Translations under genes and position numbers: made by a program
Assembly: GCA_018240405.1 (NCBI GenBank)
Contig: JAFEFW010000646.1
Span: 31,781-95,780, forward strand
Origin: Pseudomonadota bacterium
Lineage (GTDB): Bacteria; Pseudomonadota; Alphaproteobacteria; Acetobacterales; Acetobacteraceae
Length of the DNA stretch: 64,000 nt
Direction of reading: 5' to 3'
Part shown: positions 57,211-64,000 of the stretch, piece by piece
Layout: the number at the start of each line of letters is the position of its first letter
How positions within the stretch are numbered: the stretch's first letter is position 1
The notes under the pieces: generated by a model
Databases searched by the model: none
What the model was told of the DNA's origin: nothing
The model's input: only the letters and a program-made list of their open reading frames with translations

Positions 57211-58386
57211 ATGCCGCACGAAGCCCTCGAACGCGCCCGTCAGTTCCAGGCGGAAATCACCGCGATCCGCCGCGACATCCACGCCAACCCGGAACTGGGA
57301 ATGGAGGAGTACCGCACCTCGGACCTGGTCGCGCGCAAGCTGGAGGAATGGGGGATCGAGGTGCACCGCGGCGTCGGCAAGACCGGCGTGGTCGGCGTGT
57401 TACGGAGTGGCAACGGCGAGGCTGCGGTCGGGCTGCGCGCCGACATGGACGCGCTGCCGATCCTGGAGGCGACCGGCCTGCCGCACGCCAGCACCCGCCC
57501 CGGCCTGATGCATGCCTGCGGCCACGACGGCCACACCGCCACCCTGCTCGGTGCGGCAAAATACCTGGCGGAGACACGCAATTTCAACGGCACGGTGCAC
57601 TTCATCTTCCAGCCGGCCGAGGAAGGGCTGGGCGGCGCCGAGGCCATGCTGAAGGACGGGCTGTTCGATCGTTTCCCGTGCAACTACGTCTACGGCATGC
57701 ACAACCGCCCCGGACTGGCCGTCGGCAAGTTCATCATTGGCAAGGGCGTGCGCATGGCCGGCGGCGCGTTCTTCGACATCACCATCACCGGCAAGGGCGC
57801 CCATGGCGCTCGGCCGCAGGAAAGCATCGACCCGGTGGTGGTCGCCTGCCATCTGGGCACGGCGCTGCAAACCGTGGTGGCACGCAACATCTCACCGAAC
57901 GACACCGCGGTGCTAAGCATCACCAAGATCGTCGGCGGCGATGCCTACAACGTCATTCCGGAGCGCGCCGTGCTGTCCGGCACCGCCCGCACATTGAAGC
58001 GCAGCGTGATGGAGGCGATCGAGGCGCGCATGAAGCAGCTTTGCCCCGCCATCGCCGAAGGCTTCGGCGCCAAGGCGGAGGTCGATTTCCGCTTCCTGTT
58101 CGCGCCATTGGTGAACAATGACGCTGAAGCCGACGACTACGGCGACGCCGCTGCGGAGCTGGTCGGCGAGGAAAACCTCGATCGCAACGCCAGTCCGGCC
58201 TCGGCGTCGGAGGATTTCAGCTTCATGCTCGAACGCGTGCCCGGCGCGCATATCAACTTCGGCCACGGCGAAACCGCAGCCGTGCACAACGATAAATACG
58301 ACTTCAACGATGAGGCGATCCCCTACGCTGTCGCGCTGTTCGCACGCATCGTCGAGAAGAAGCTGCCGAAGGGTGCCGGCGACTGA
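57211..58386 (+). CDS. M20-family amidohydrolase (hippurate-hydrolase-like)
   Basis: The ATG at 57211 (MPHEALERARQFQ) gives 391 residues. Metal motifs: GLRADMDALPI, HACGHDGHTA, and FQPAEEGLGGAEAM, with a dimerisation domain about 185-300 and a closing ASEDFSFML. It hydrolyses N-acyl amino acids or hippurate-type amides in the cytosol. The stop overlaps the 2Fe-2S protein gene by one base. Confidence 0.92.
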   Translation: MPHEALERARQFQAEITAIRRDIHANPELGMEEYRTSDLVARKLEEWGIEVHRGVGKTGVVGVLRSGNGEAAVGLRADMDALPILEATGLPHASTRPGLMHACGHDGHTATLLGAAKYLAETRNFNGTVHFIFQPAEEGLGGAEAMLKDGLFDRFPCNYVYGMHNRPGLAVGKFIIGKGVRMAGGAFFDITITGKGAHGARPQESIDPVVVACHLGTALQTVVARNISPNDTAVLSITKIVGGDAYNVIPERAVLSGTARTLKRSVMEAIEARMKQLCPAIAEGFGAKAEVDFRFLFAPLVNNDAEADDYGDAAAELVGEENLDRNASPASASEDFSFMLERVPGAHINFGHGETAAVHNDKYDFNDEAIPYAVALFARIVEKKLPKGAGD

Positions 58387-58670
58387 TGCTGGTCCGTACC
58401 GGCCCCGCAACGCTGACCATCTGGTTCGACGACCTGCCCATCCCGGCGCGGGAGGGCGACAGCATTGCCGTCGCGCTGCTCGCCGCCGGGATTACATCGA
58501 CCCGCAGGACCGCCATCTCGGGCACGGCACGCGGTCCCTATTGCATGATGGGCGCCTGTTTCGACTGTCTGGCGACGGTGGATGGCCGGCAGAACGTGCA
58601 AACCTGCATGACGCCGGTTCGCGACGGCATGCGGGTCGAGACGCAGCAAGGCGCGGCGGCAGTGCTGTAG
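58386..58670 (+). CDS. Small stand-alone (2Fe-2S)-binding protein
   Basis: This 94-residue protein has the cluster-binding cysteines in YCMMGACFDCLATVDG and QTCMTPVRDG. It resembles the small 2Fe-2S subunits of amino-acid dehydrogenases (sarcosine, proline, octopine or cyanide-synthase type). It normally works with two larger FAD proteins, but here it follows only an M20 amidohydrolase and faces a glycosyltransferase. It starts on the last base of that gene's stop. An orphan electron carrier or remnant is possible. Confidence 0.8.
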   Translation: MLVRTGPATLTIWFDDLPIPAREGDSIAVALLAAGITSTRRTAISGTARGPYCMMGACFDCLATVDGRQNVQTCMTPVRDGMRVETQQGAAAVL

Positions 58671-58679
58671 CCTGGCCGG

Positions 58680-60002
58680 CTACGCCCGGCGCGGCTTCGA
58701 CACGCGCGTAGTACCAGCCGTCGTTGACGCCCGGTAGAGCGACAGGAAATCATCGATCGTCGATGCGGTGGCAGGCATGCCGGTCATCCCGGCGGCAATT
58801 CTGGCCAGTGGTTCGGGGTTACGCGCCAGACGCCGCAGCAGATTTGTCAGCGCCATCACGTTACCGGCTGGAAAATGCAGGCCGTCGACACCCGACCTGA
58901 CCTTTTCCGCCATGCCGCCGATATCGGAACAGATTACTGGACGCCGGTTGCGCAGGGCTTCCTGGATCACCAGCGGCGAGTTCTCCCACCACACCGACGG
59001 CACCAGCACCGCGTGCACAGACTGGATCAGCCGGTCGAGCTGCGAGCGGTCGTACGGCCCGTTGAACTGCACGTTTGGCCCGCACGCCTGCAGCCGCGCC
59101 AGGAACTCGGTCTGGAATTCCTGCGGTTGGCCGGCATAGTCGCCGAAGATGTCGAAGCTGACGTTCGAGACGTCCTCGGCCGCCAGGCGTTGTGCGGTGT
59201 CGAACACAACATTGATGCCTTTCAGCGCGGAGATCTGGCCGAAAAAGCCGATCCGCAGGACCTGGTCCGGTTCGAACACCGGCGGCGCCACGGGCGCAGC
59301 CGGCGGCACGTAATTCTCCAGTACCACAAGCTTCGCCGCCGGCACGCCCCAGGCGGCGTACCGCTCTGCCAGGAAATGGCTGGGCGCGATGAAGGTATCG
59401 ACCACACCGAAGAACCGCATGATGTAGCGGTTGCGCAGGAAGAAATCCGCCGGCGAGAATTCCGGAAAGCACTTATGGCAGCGCTCCGGACTGGATTCAT
59501 GGCACAACGTCCGGTGCTGGCGCGTAACCATCTGGCCATAGTGGTGACACAGGGCCAGATATTCATGCAGCGACAGAACGATCCGGCTCGACGGCAGCAC
59601 CCGCCGCACGTAGTCGAACATCTCTACGCCGAAATTGATGTAGTGGTGGAAATGCACCACGTCCGGCGATAGTTGCCGCAGCAGATCGCCGGTCTCCTCG
59701 GCAAGGCGGAGATCGCGGTTGGCAAACTTGAACCAGTCCAGGCTTTCCGGAGCGTAGACGTACTCCGCGTCCGACCAGGGCTGGCTGAACGCGACCCCCT
59801 GCTTCGCTACGAGGCGCGATGGATCGCAGCCCAGGAACCAGGCCTGGCAGTCGGGTCGTTCCTGTAACGCCTCGAACAGGTGGTAGGCTGAAATTTCCGC
59901 ACCGCCAACCGTGACTTTAGGATGTCCATGCGATGCCAACAGCACGCGCAAGCGCGAAGTTGGTTCGGCGACGGCGCGCCGGTGTGTCGCGGTCGCGGTC
60001 AT
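58680..60002 (-). CDS. Glycosyltransferase family 4 protein
   Basis: This 440-residue protein has the GT-B layout: N-terminal LLASHGHPKVTVGGAEISAYH, and a C-terminal donor domain with RIGFFGQISALKGINVV, PSVWWENSPLVIQEALRNRRP. The E-X7-E type motif lies in that last stretch. It transfers a nucleotide-activated sugar to a surface glycan. It overlaps the GT2 gene by 4 nt (ATGA), so both are one operon. Confidence 0.88.
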   Translation of the reverse strand: MTATATHRRAVAEPTSRLRVLLASHGHPKVTVGGAEISAYHLFEALQERPDCQAWFLGCDPSRLVAKQGVAFSQPWSDAEYVYAPESLDWFKFANRDLRLAEETGDLLRQLSPDVVHFHHYINFGVEMFDYVRRVLPSSRIVLSLHEYLALCHHYGQMVTRQHRTLCHESSPERCHKCFPEFSPADFFLRNRYIMRFFGVVDTFIAPSHFLAERYAAWGVPAAKLVVLENYVPPAAPVAPPVFEPDQVLRIGFFGQISALKGINVVFDTAQRLAAEDVSNVSFDIFGDYAGQPQEFQTEFLARLQACGPNVQFNGPYDRSQLDRLIQSVHAVLVPSVWWENSPLVIQEALRNRRPVICSDIGGMAEKVRSGVDGLHFPAGNVMALTNLLRRLARNPEPLARIAAGMTGMPATASTIDDFLSLYRASTTAGTTRVSKPRRA

Positions 60003-62233
60003 GCTGTGGCCCAGCGCTGCCGGATCGTCTCGCCCCAGCGCGCCTGATGCCGCCAGGCATTGTACAGCGTCAGGTTACGCCGCCACGTCTGCGACGAGGC
60101 ACCTTGCGACTGTCGTTCCAGATGAAACATGCGAACCGTGGGGTCGACGGCGCACCGATAGCCGAGTTCCTGCACCCGCAGGCACAGGTCGGAATCTTCG
60201 AAGTCGCCGAGGATATAACCCTCGTCGAACCCACCGACGCGCGTTGCCAGGGCACGCGGCATCATCAGGCATGCCGCCGTGACGGCCGGATGGAATGCGA
60301 CGTCAAGTTCGGGCGACGGCCGGCGGCCTTTGTCGATGTGGTGGTTCAGGTAGAGGTTAAATTCTTGATCAAAACGGAATGACATGCCGCGATGCTGGAT
60401 CGAACCATCCTGGAAGACAAGCAGCGGCCCGATGATACCGGTGTCGGGCAGTGCCGTGCGCCTGCGTGCAAGCCGCTGCAGCCAATCGGCGGTATCCGGG
60501 AAAACGTCTGAATTCAGGAACACCACGTGCTCACCCCGAGCCGCGGCGAGTCCGATATTGTTGGCGGGCGCATACCCGATATTCTGCTCTAGCAACAACG
60601 TGGTGAACGGCAGGCCGAAGCGCGTGAAGATCGAGGGAAAGCTCTGCTGCGCCTCCCGCCGCAGGGGCGGATCGTCCAGGACATAGATGAACTCCGCCTG
60701 GGCATAATGTGGATGGGCGGAGAAAAGCGCAAGCTGGTACTCGACGAAATCCAACCGCCGGTGCAGCGGAATTATCACCGAGTAGCGTGGCTTGGCCGGC
60801 GGCGTCCCATAGTGGATCGTTTCAAAATCGGTCCGAACGTGCAGCCGAGCCGCGTTCAGGGCAGCGGCGGCGGGACCCAGGACGTTGTTGAAACCTGACA
60901 GTACCTCCCCGTTCGGCAGATCGACGATGGACAGAAGCTGCCGGATCGCCGCCAGGCCGCCGGGCGCGGCGGGCGAGATCGTCCGGCGTGATGTCCGGCC
61001 ACCCTCGAGTTCGACCTCGAGGACCGGCTTCTCGTCCACGACGCTTCTGTCCGGGTCGATCGCGTCCGGTACCCAGGCGACAAAGCCGCAGCGAATCTGG
61101 CCCGCGCCCTGCTGGTTCAGCGCCTCGACGACATCCGGCCGGTCGATACGGATGCAACGAGTGAGGTCGATTGAGCTGGAGCGGGAACCGTGCAGAACGC
61201 GCAGGTCACGAATGGCGCTATCCGGAACTGCGCACCATCCGCTCAGCACAAGGCCCGACGGCCCGCATTGCAGGGCGAGATCAATTTCCAGGCGCGACGG
61301 ACCGTTATGGTGCAGTATCGGCTCAGCGCGATAGCTGGCATCGCGCCTCACCAGCGTCTGCAGGACATCGCGCTGCGGCCCCGGCTGCGCCGCCGCCAGG
61401 ATCGGCTGCAACCGTGCGAGAAGCTGTGCCGGCGGCAGCCTGTTGGTCATGGAAGAGGAACGAAGAATGCGTTCGCCGGCCAGCAGCGTCAGATGGACCG
61501 ACGCAAGAGGTTCCGCTGCATCGGCTGCCCTGACGAAGATGGCAAAGCCGACGCCACGGCCGGCAATGTCGCCGCGAGGGTACAGCACGGCGTAGCCATC
61601 CCCGCTGGCCTCACGCTCGCCGAGCAGAAGGCGGATTGACTGGGGGCGGCTGTCGTCCGGCCAGGGTTGCGTCGTCCAGCCGCAGACGAACCAGCCTTCG
61701 GCTGCGTCGTGATAGCCATAGGCCTCAATATGTCCGGCAGCCGGTTCGGCATCCCGCCGCTGCAGCAGTTCGAGAAGGCGGCGCGACTGTGCGTCCGACC
61801 CCGCCTCGGTCAGTGCTTTCGTGACACGTGCGGTCAGATCGGCTTGCGTGCTGACTGCTAGCGCCTCGGCCGCATGGACTGCCCAGCCTTCGCCGCCAAC
61901 GTCCACCATCGCGGCCAGCAGGCTTGTCGCGGACGCTGCTTCCTGCTGGGCAAAGCAGACGAAGCCGACCCCGCGGTGTCCGAGGTCCGGGCGCGGGTGA
62001 AAAACGATGGTGCTGGCTGGCAACATTGCCTGGTCCGCGAGGACGAGTGCCATGCGGTCCGGGTGGTGACTGATCCAGCCGATGACGAACCAACCGCCAG
62101 CCTTGGCGTGGTGGCCATAGACATCGACATGGCCTTCAAACGGCTGCTGGCGCGTGGCGGCGAAGAGATGGGCCGCCGAACCCGCACGCTGAGCAGCTTC
62201 GGTGCCTCGCCGGTCCGGGCTGCTGTCCGCCAC
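59999..62233 (-). CDS. GT2-family glycosyltransferase with N-terminal repeated domains
   Basis: This 744-residue protein starts at GTG 62233. Residues about 30-110 and 155-235 are two copies of one domain: GHVDVYGHHAKAGGWFVIGW and GHIEAYGYHDAAEGWFVCGW, each ending in RGVGFVCF/RGVGFAIF. A third, more diverged copy (GPSGLVLSGWCAVPD) is near 320-400. The C-terminal GT-A domain has SVIIPLHRRLDFVEYQLA, ARGEHVVFLNSDVFPDT and EGYILGDFEDSDLCLRVQEL. The three-copy module is unusual for a GT2 enzyme and may bind a glycan. Partner of the downstream GT4. Confidence 0.85.
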   Translation of the reverse strand: MADSSPDRRGTEAAQRAGSAAHLFAATRQQPFEGHVDVYGHHAKAGGWFVIGWISHHPDRMALVLADQAMLPASTIVFHPRPDLGHRGVGFVCFAQQEAASATSLLAAMVDVGGEGWAVHAAEALAVSTQADLTARVTKALTEAGSDAQSRRLLELLQRRDAEPAAGHIEAYGYHDAAEGWFVCGWTTQPWPDDSRPQSIRLLLGEREASGDGYAVLYPRGDIAGRGVGFAIFVRAADAAEPLASVHLTLLAGERILRSSSMTNRLPPAQLLARLQPILAAAQPGPQRDVLQTLVRRDASYRAEPILHHNGPSRLEIDLALQCGPSGLVLSGWCAVPDSAIRDLRVLHGSRSSSIDLTRCIRIDRPDVVEALNQQGAGQIRCGFVAWVPDAIDPDRSVVDEKPVLEVELEGGRTSRRTISPAAPGGLAAIRQLLSIVDLPNGEVLSGFNNVLGPAAAALNAARLHVRTDFETIHYGTPPAKPRYSVIIPLHRRLDFVEYQLALFSAHPHYAQAEFIYVLDDPPLRREAQQSFPSIFTRFGLPFTTLLLEQNIGYAPANNIGLAAARGEHVVFLNSDVFPDTADWLQRLARRRTALPDTGIIGPLLVFQDGSIQHRGMSFRFDQEFNLYLNHHIDKGRRPSPELDVAFHPAVTAACLMMPRALATRVGGFDEGYILGDFEDSDLCLRVQELGYRCAVDPTVRMFHLERQSQGASSQTWRRNLTLYNAWRHQARWGETIRQRWATA

Positions 62234-62484
62234 GTCAGGATCTCATCAGGAGGCTTCGGTCAGGCGATGCGCGGCGTGCGCGAGAGGGCAACCCTGTGAA
62301 CGCCGTCCATGCTGCCTGCTCCTCAAAGCGATCGCCACCAAGTTGCTGCCAGGAAATCAATCGGAAGAGCCAGGCAGTGTCAATCGAAAGCTCATGCCCG
62401 CAACGAGCGCGCGCCGGCCGGCCGCGCCAGGCAGCCGCGGCCAAGAACGATCGGCACGCCGCTTCCGGAACGGCCCGGCCAGCA

Positions 62485-63669
62485 TCAGATCCGCGGCATG
62501 CCCAGACCGCGTTCCGAAATGATGTTGCGCATGATCTCGTTCGTTCCGCCGGCGATCGTGCCGGTGAAGGAGCCCATGAAGTCCGACATCGGGGCGCCCA
62601 GCGGCTCCTCGGCCAGCAGGGAGAATTCCTGGCCGTCGATGCCAGCCATGCGGGTCATGAACGAGGTCAGCCGCTGCCGCAGCGCCGTGCCCGACAGCTT
62701 GACGATGGCCGGCAGCACGCTGGCCGAGGCGTCCGGCTTCTCGTTCTCCTCCAGCAACTTCCGCAGCAGCCGCCGGCCGGCCTGGATTTCCGCCAGGTAG
62801 CTCATGAACTCCCGCCGCAACTGGTCGTCGCGCAGCCAGGCCGCGTCGGTCTCCAGCGACTTGCGGTAGAACCCCTCCACCTCGTAGCGCTGGCGTTCCG
62901 CGCCTTCGAACGCAATCACGCCACGCTCCGACGCCAGCGTCGCCTGCGCCACGCGCCAGCCATTGTTCTCCGCGCCGATCATGTTTTCGGCGGGAATGCG
63001 CACGTCGGTCAGGAACAACTCGCCGAATTCGGACCGCCCGTTGGCCTGGCGGATCGGCCGCACCTCCACGCCGGGGGAGCGCATGTCCATGATGAAGTAG
63101 GTGATGCCGCGGTGCTTCTGCGCATTCGGATCGGTGCGCGTCAGCAGGATGCACCAATCCGCGTACATGGAGTAAGACGACCAGATCTTCTGCCCGTTCA
63201 CCACGTAATGGTCGCCGTCGCGCACCGCCCGCGTGCGCAGCGAGGCCAGGTCCGAACCGGAGTTCGGCTCCGAGAAGCCCTGGCACCACACCACGCCCTG
63301 CGCCACGCCGGGCAGGTAGCGGCGCTTCTGTTCCTCACTGCCATGCGGGAACAGCGTGCCGGGCAGGTGGATCAGTGAGATGGTGAACATGCGTGCCGTC
63401 GGCGCATCGGCGCGTGCCATTTCGTCGGCGATGGCGATCAGGTGCCGCAGGCTGAGCCCGGCGCCGCCGTACTCCTTCGGCCAGTGCGGGATGGCCAGGC
63501 CGACCTTGCTCCGCTCCTGCATCCACCAGCGCTGGAAGGCGATGTACTCCTCGTTGTTCGCCTTCACCATGCGCGCCTTCCAGTCCGGCGGCACCACCTC
63601 GGCCAGCCAGTCCCGGATCGCCTGCCGGAACGCCGGCAGATCGTGCTGCTTGTCGAGGATCGCGCTCAT
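62485..63669 (-). CDS. Acyl-CoA dehydrogenase
   Basis: The ATG at 63669 (MSAILDKQHDLPAF) gives 394 residues. Conserved blocks: WCQGFSEPNSGSDLASLRT (substrate/FAD site), FIMDMRSPGVEV, and the C-terminal GTIAGGTNEIMRNIISERGL. It is of the type of paired acyl-CoA dehydrogenases acting on longer or branched or steroid-like acyl chains. It overlaps the upstream acyl-CoA dehydrogenase by 4 nt. The 62234-62484 gap behind it has no gene. Confidence 0.92.
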   Translation of the reverse strand: MSAILDKQHDLPAFRQAIRDWLAEVVPPDWKARMVKANNEEYIAFQRWWMQERSKVGLAIPHWPKEYGGAGLSLRHLIAIADEMARADAPTARMFTISLIHLPGTLFPHGSEEQKRRYLPGVAQGVVWCQGFSEPNSGSDLASLRTRAVRDGDHYVVNGQKIWSSYSMYADWCILLTRTDPNAQKHRGITYFIMDMRSPGVEVRPIRQANGRSEFGELFLTDVRIPAENMIGAENNGWRVAQATLASERGVIAFEGAERQRYEVEGFYRKSLETDAAWLRDDQLRREFMSYLAEIQAGRRLLRKLLEENEKPDASASVLPAIVKLSGTALRQRLTSFMTRMAGIDGQEFSLLAEEPLGAPMSDFMGSFTGTIAGGTNEIMRNIISERGLGMPRI

Positions 63670-64000
63670 TGCCCAAGCTCCAGTGCCGACCGCCCGGCCC
63701 GCGTCGCTGCCGCCAGTTCCGCCGCCGCCCGATCGCGCAGGGCGGGGTTCGGCGCGACGAGGACTTCGTTCAGGCGGGCGCGCTTCAGATAGACATGTGG
63801 ATCGAAATCCCAGGTGAAGCCGACGCCGCCGTGCAACTGCACGCAGTCGGTGGTGATGACGACAGCGGTCTCGGAGGTTTCGGCCTTGGCCAGCATGATC
63901 CACAGATCGGCATCGTCGGCGTCCGCGTGGTCGACGGCGTGCGCCACCATCTCGTCCAGCACCGCCAGGCTGGTGGTAAGGTTCGCCGCGAGGTGCTTCA
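63666..64000 (-). CDS. Acyl-CoA dehydrogenase, C-terminal part (cut by window edge)
   Basis: Only the last 111 codons are in the window. The visible part, KAETSETAVVITTDCVQLHGGVGFTWDFDPHVYLKRA, is the C-terminal domain of an acyl-CoA dehydrogenase, with the GGVGFTWDFDPH end motif. It overlaps the next gene by 4 nt, so the two form a heteromeric pair of the kind seen in side-chain or unusual acyl-CoA oxidation. Confidence 0.85.
   Translation of the reverse strand, partial: KHLAANLTTSLAVLDEMVAHAVDHADADDADLWIMLAKAETSETAVVITTDCVQLHGGVGFTWDFDPHVYLKRARLNEVLVAPNPALRDRAAAELAAATRAGRSALELGQ

Overview
The window is high-GC DNA from a purple, bacteriochlorophyll-making alphaproteobacterium. Three blocks support this: dark-type bacteriochlorophyll genes (bchFNBH, bchG, bchP) with the redox/light regulators PpaA/AerR and PpsR; a complete cbb3 cytochrome oxidase set; and a red-type (form IC) RuBisCO operon with CbbX and CbbR. 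Gene content and style fit a phototrophic Acetobacteraceae/Rhodospirillales organism (Rhodopila-like). That placement is inference, since no marker gene for taxonomy is present.

1-12.4 kb is part of a photosynthesis gene cluster. bchF-N-B-H run leftwards with overlapping or nearly abutting genes, and bchH leaves the window. ppaA-ppsR-bchG-bchP-tspO run rightwards. The two arms share a 270-bp divergent control region with a 34-bp palindrome that carries -35 hexamers and two near-PpsR sites. 12.4-21.4 kb is the high-affinity oxidase region: a divergent DsbD/UreH-like membrane protein, an FNR/FixK box, an unknown small membrane protein, ccoNOQP, a strong terminator, then ccoGHIS. 21.5-24.2 kb holds a small membrane protein, two overlapping 2OG-Fe(II) oxygenases and two CBS-domain proteins. 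A perfect and a near-perfect FNR/FixK box lie here at the same distance from their start codons as the cco box, so these genes probably belong to the same low-oxygen regulon.

24.4-33.5 kb is accessory metabolism: PHA synthase, a possible phasin-like protein, a DUF4239 membrane protein, a DMSP-lyase-type cupin, a DUF1223 thioredoxin-like protein, a two-subunit Rieske dioxygenase and a secreted GH5 glycosidase. 33.6-42.2 kb is the Calvin-cycle operon: cbbR divergent from cbbF-P-A-L-S, then a palindromic repeat, then cbbX-rpe-GNAT.

42.3-64 kb is a mosaic: sulfotransferase, Baeyer-Villiger-type monooxygenase, TPR/OGT-like glycosyltransferase, aldo/keto reductase, EF-G-like GTPase, LLM oxidoreductase, GH24 lysozyme, an SDR/CoA-transferase/enoyl-CoA-hydratase operon, M20 peptidase with a small 2Fe-2S protein, two glycosyltransferases and two acyl-CoA dehydrogenases. 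Several different intergenic palindromic repeats occur only in the right half. They include a 392-bp element with 31-bp terminal inverted repeats and a perfect 32-bp palindrome near its centre. No tRNA, rRNA, CRISPR array, transposase or prophage was recognised.
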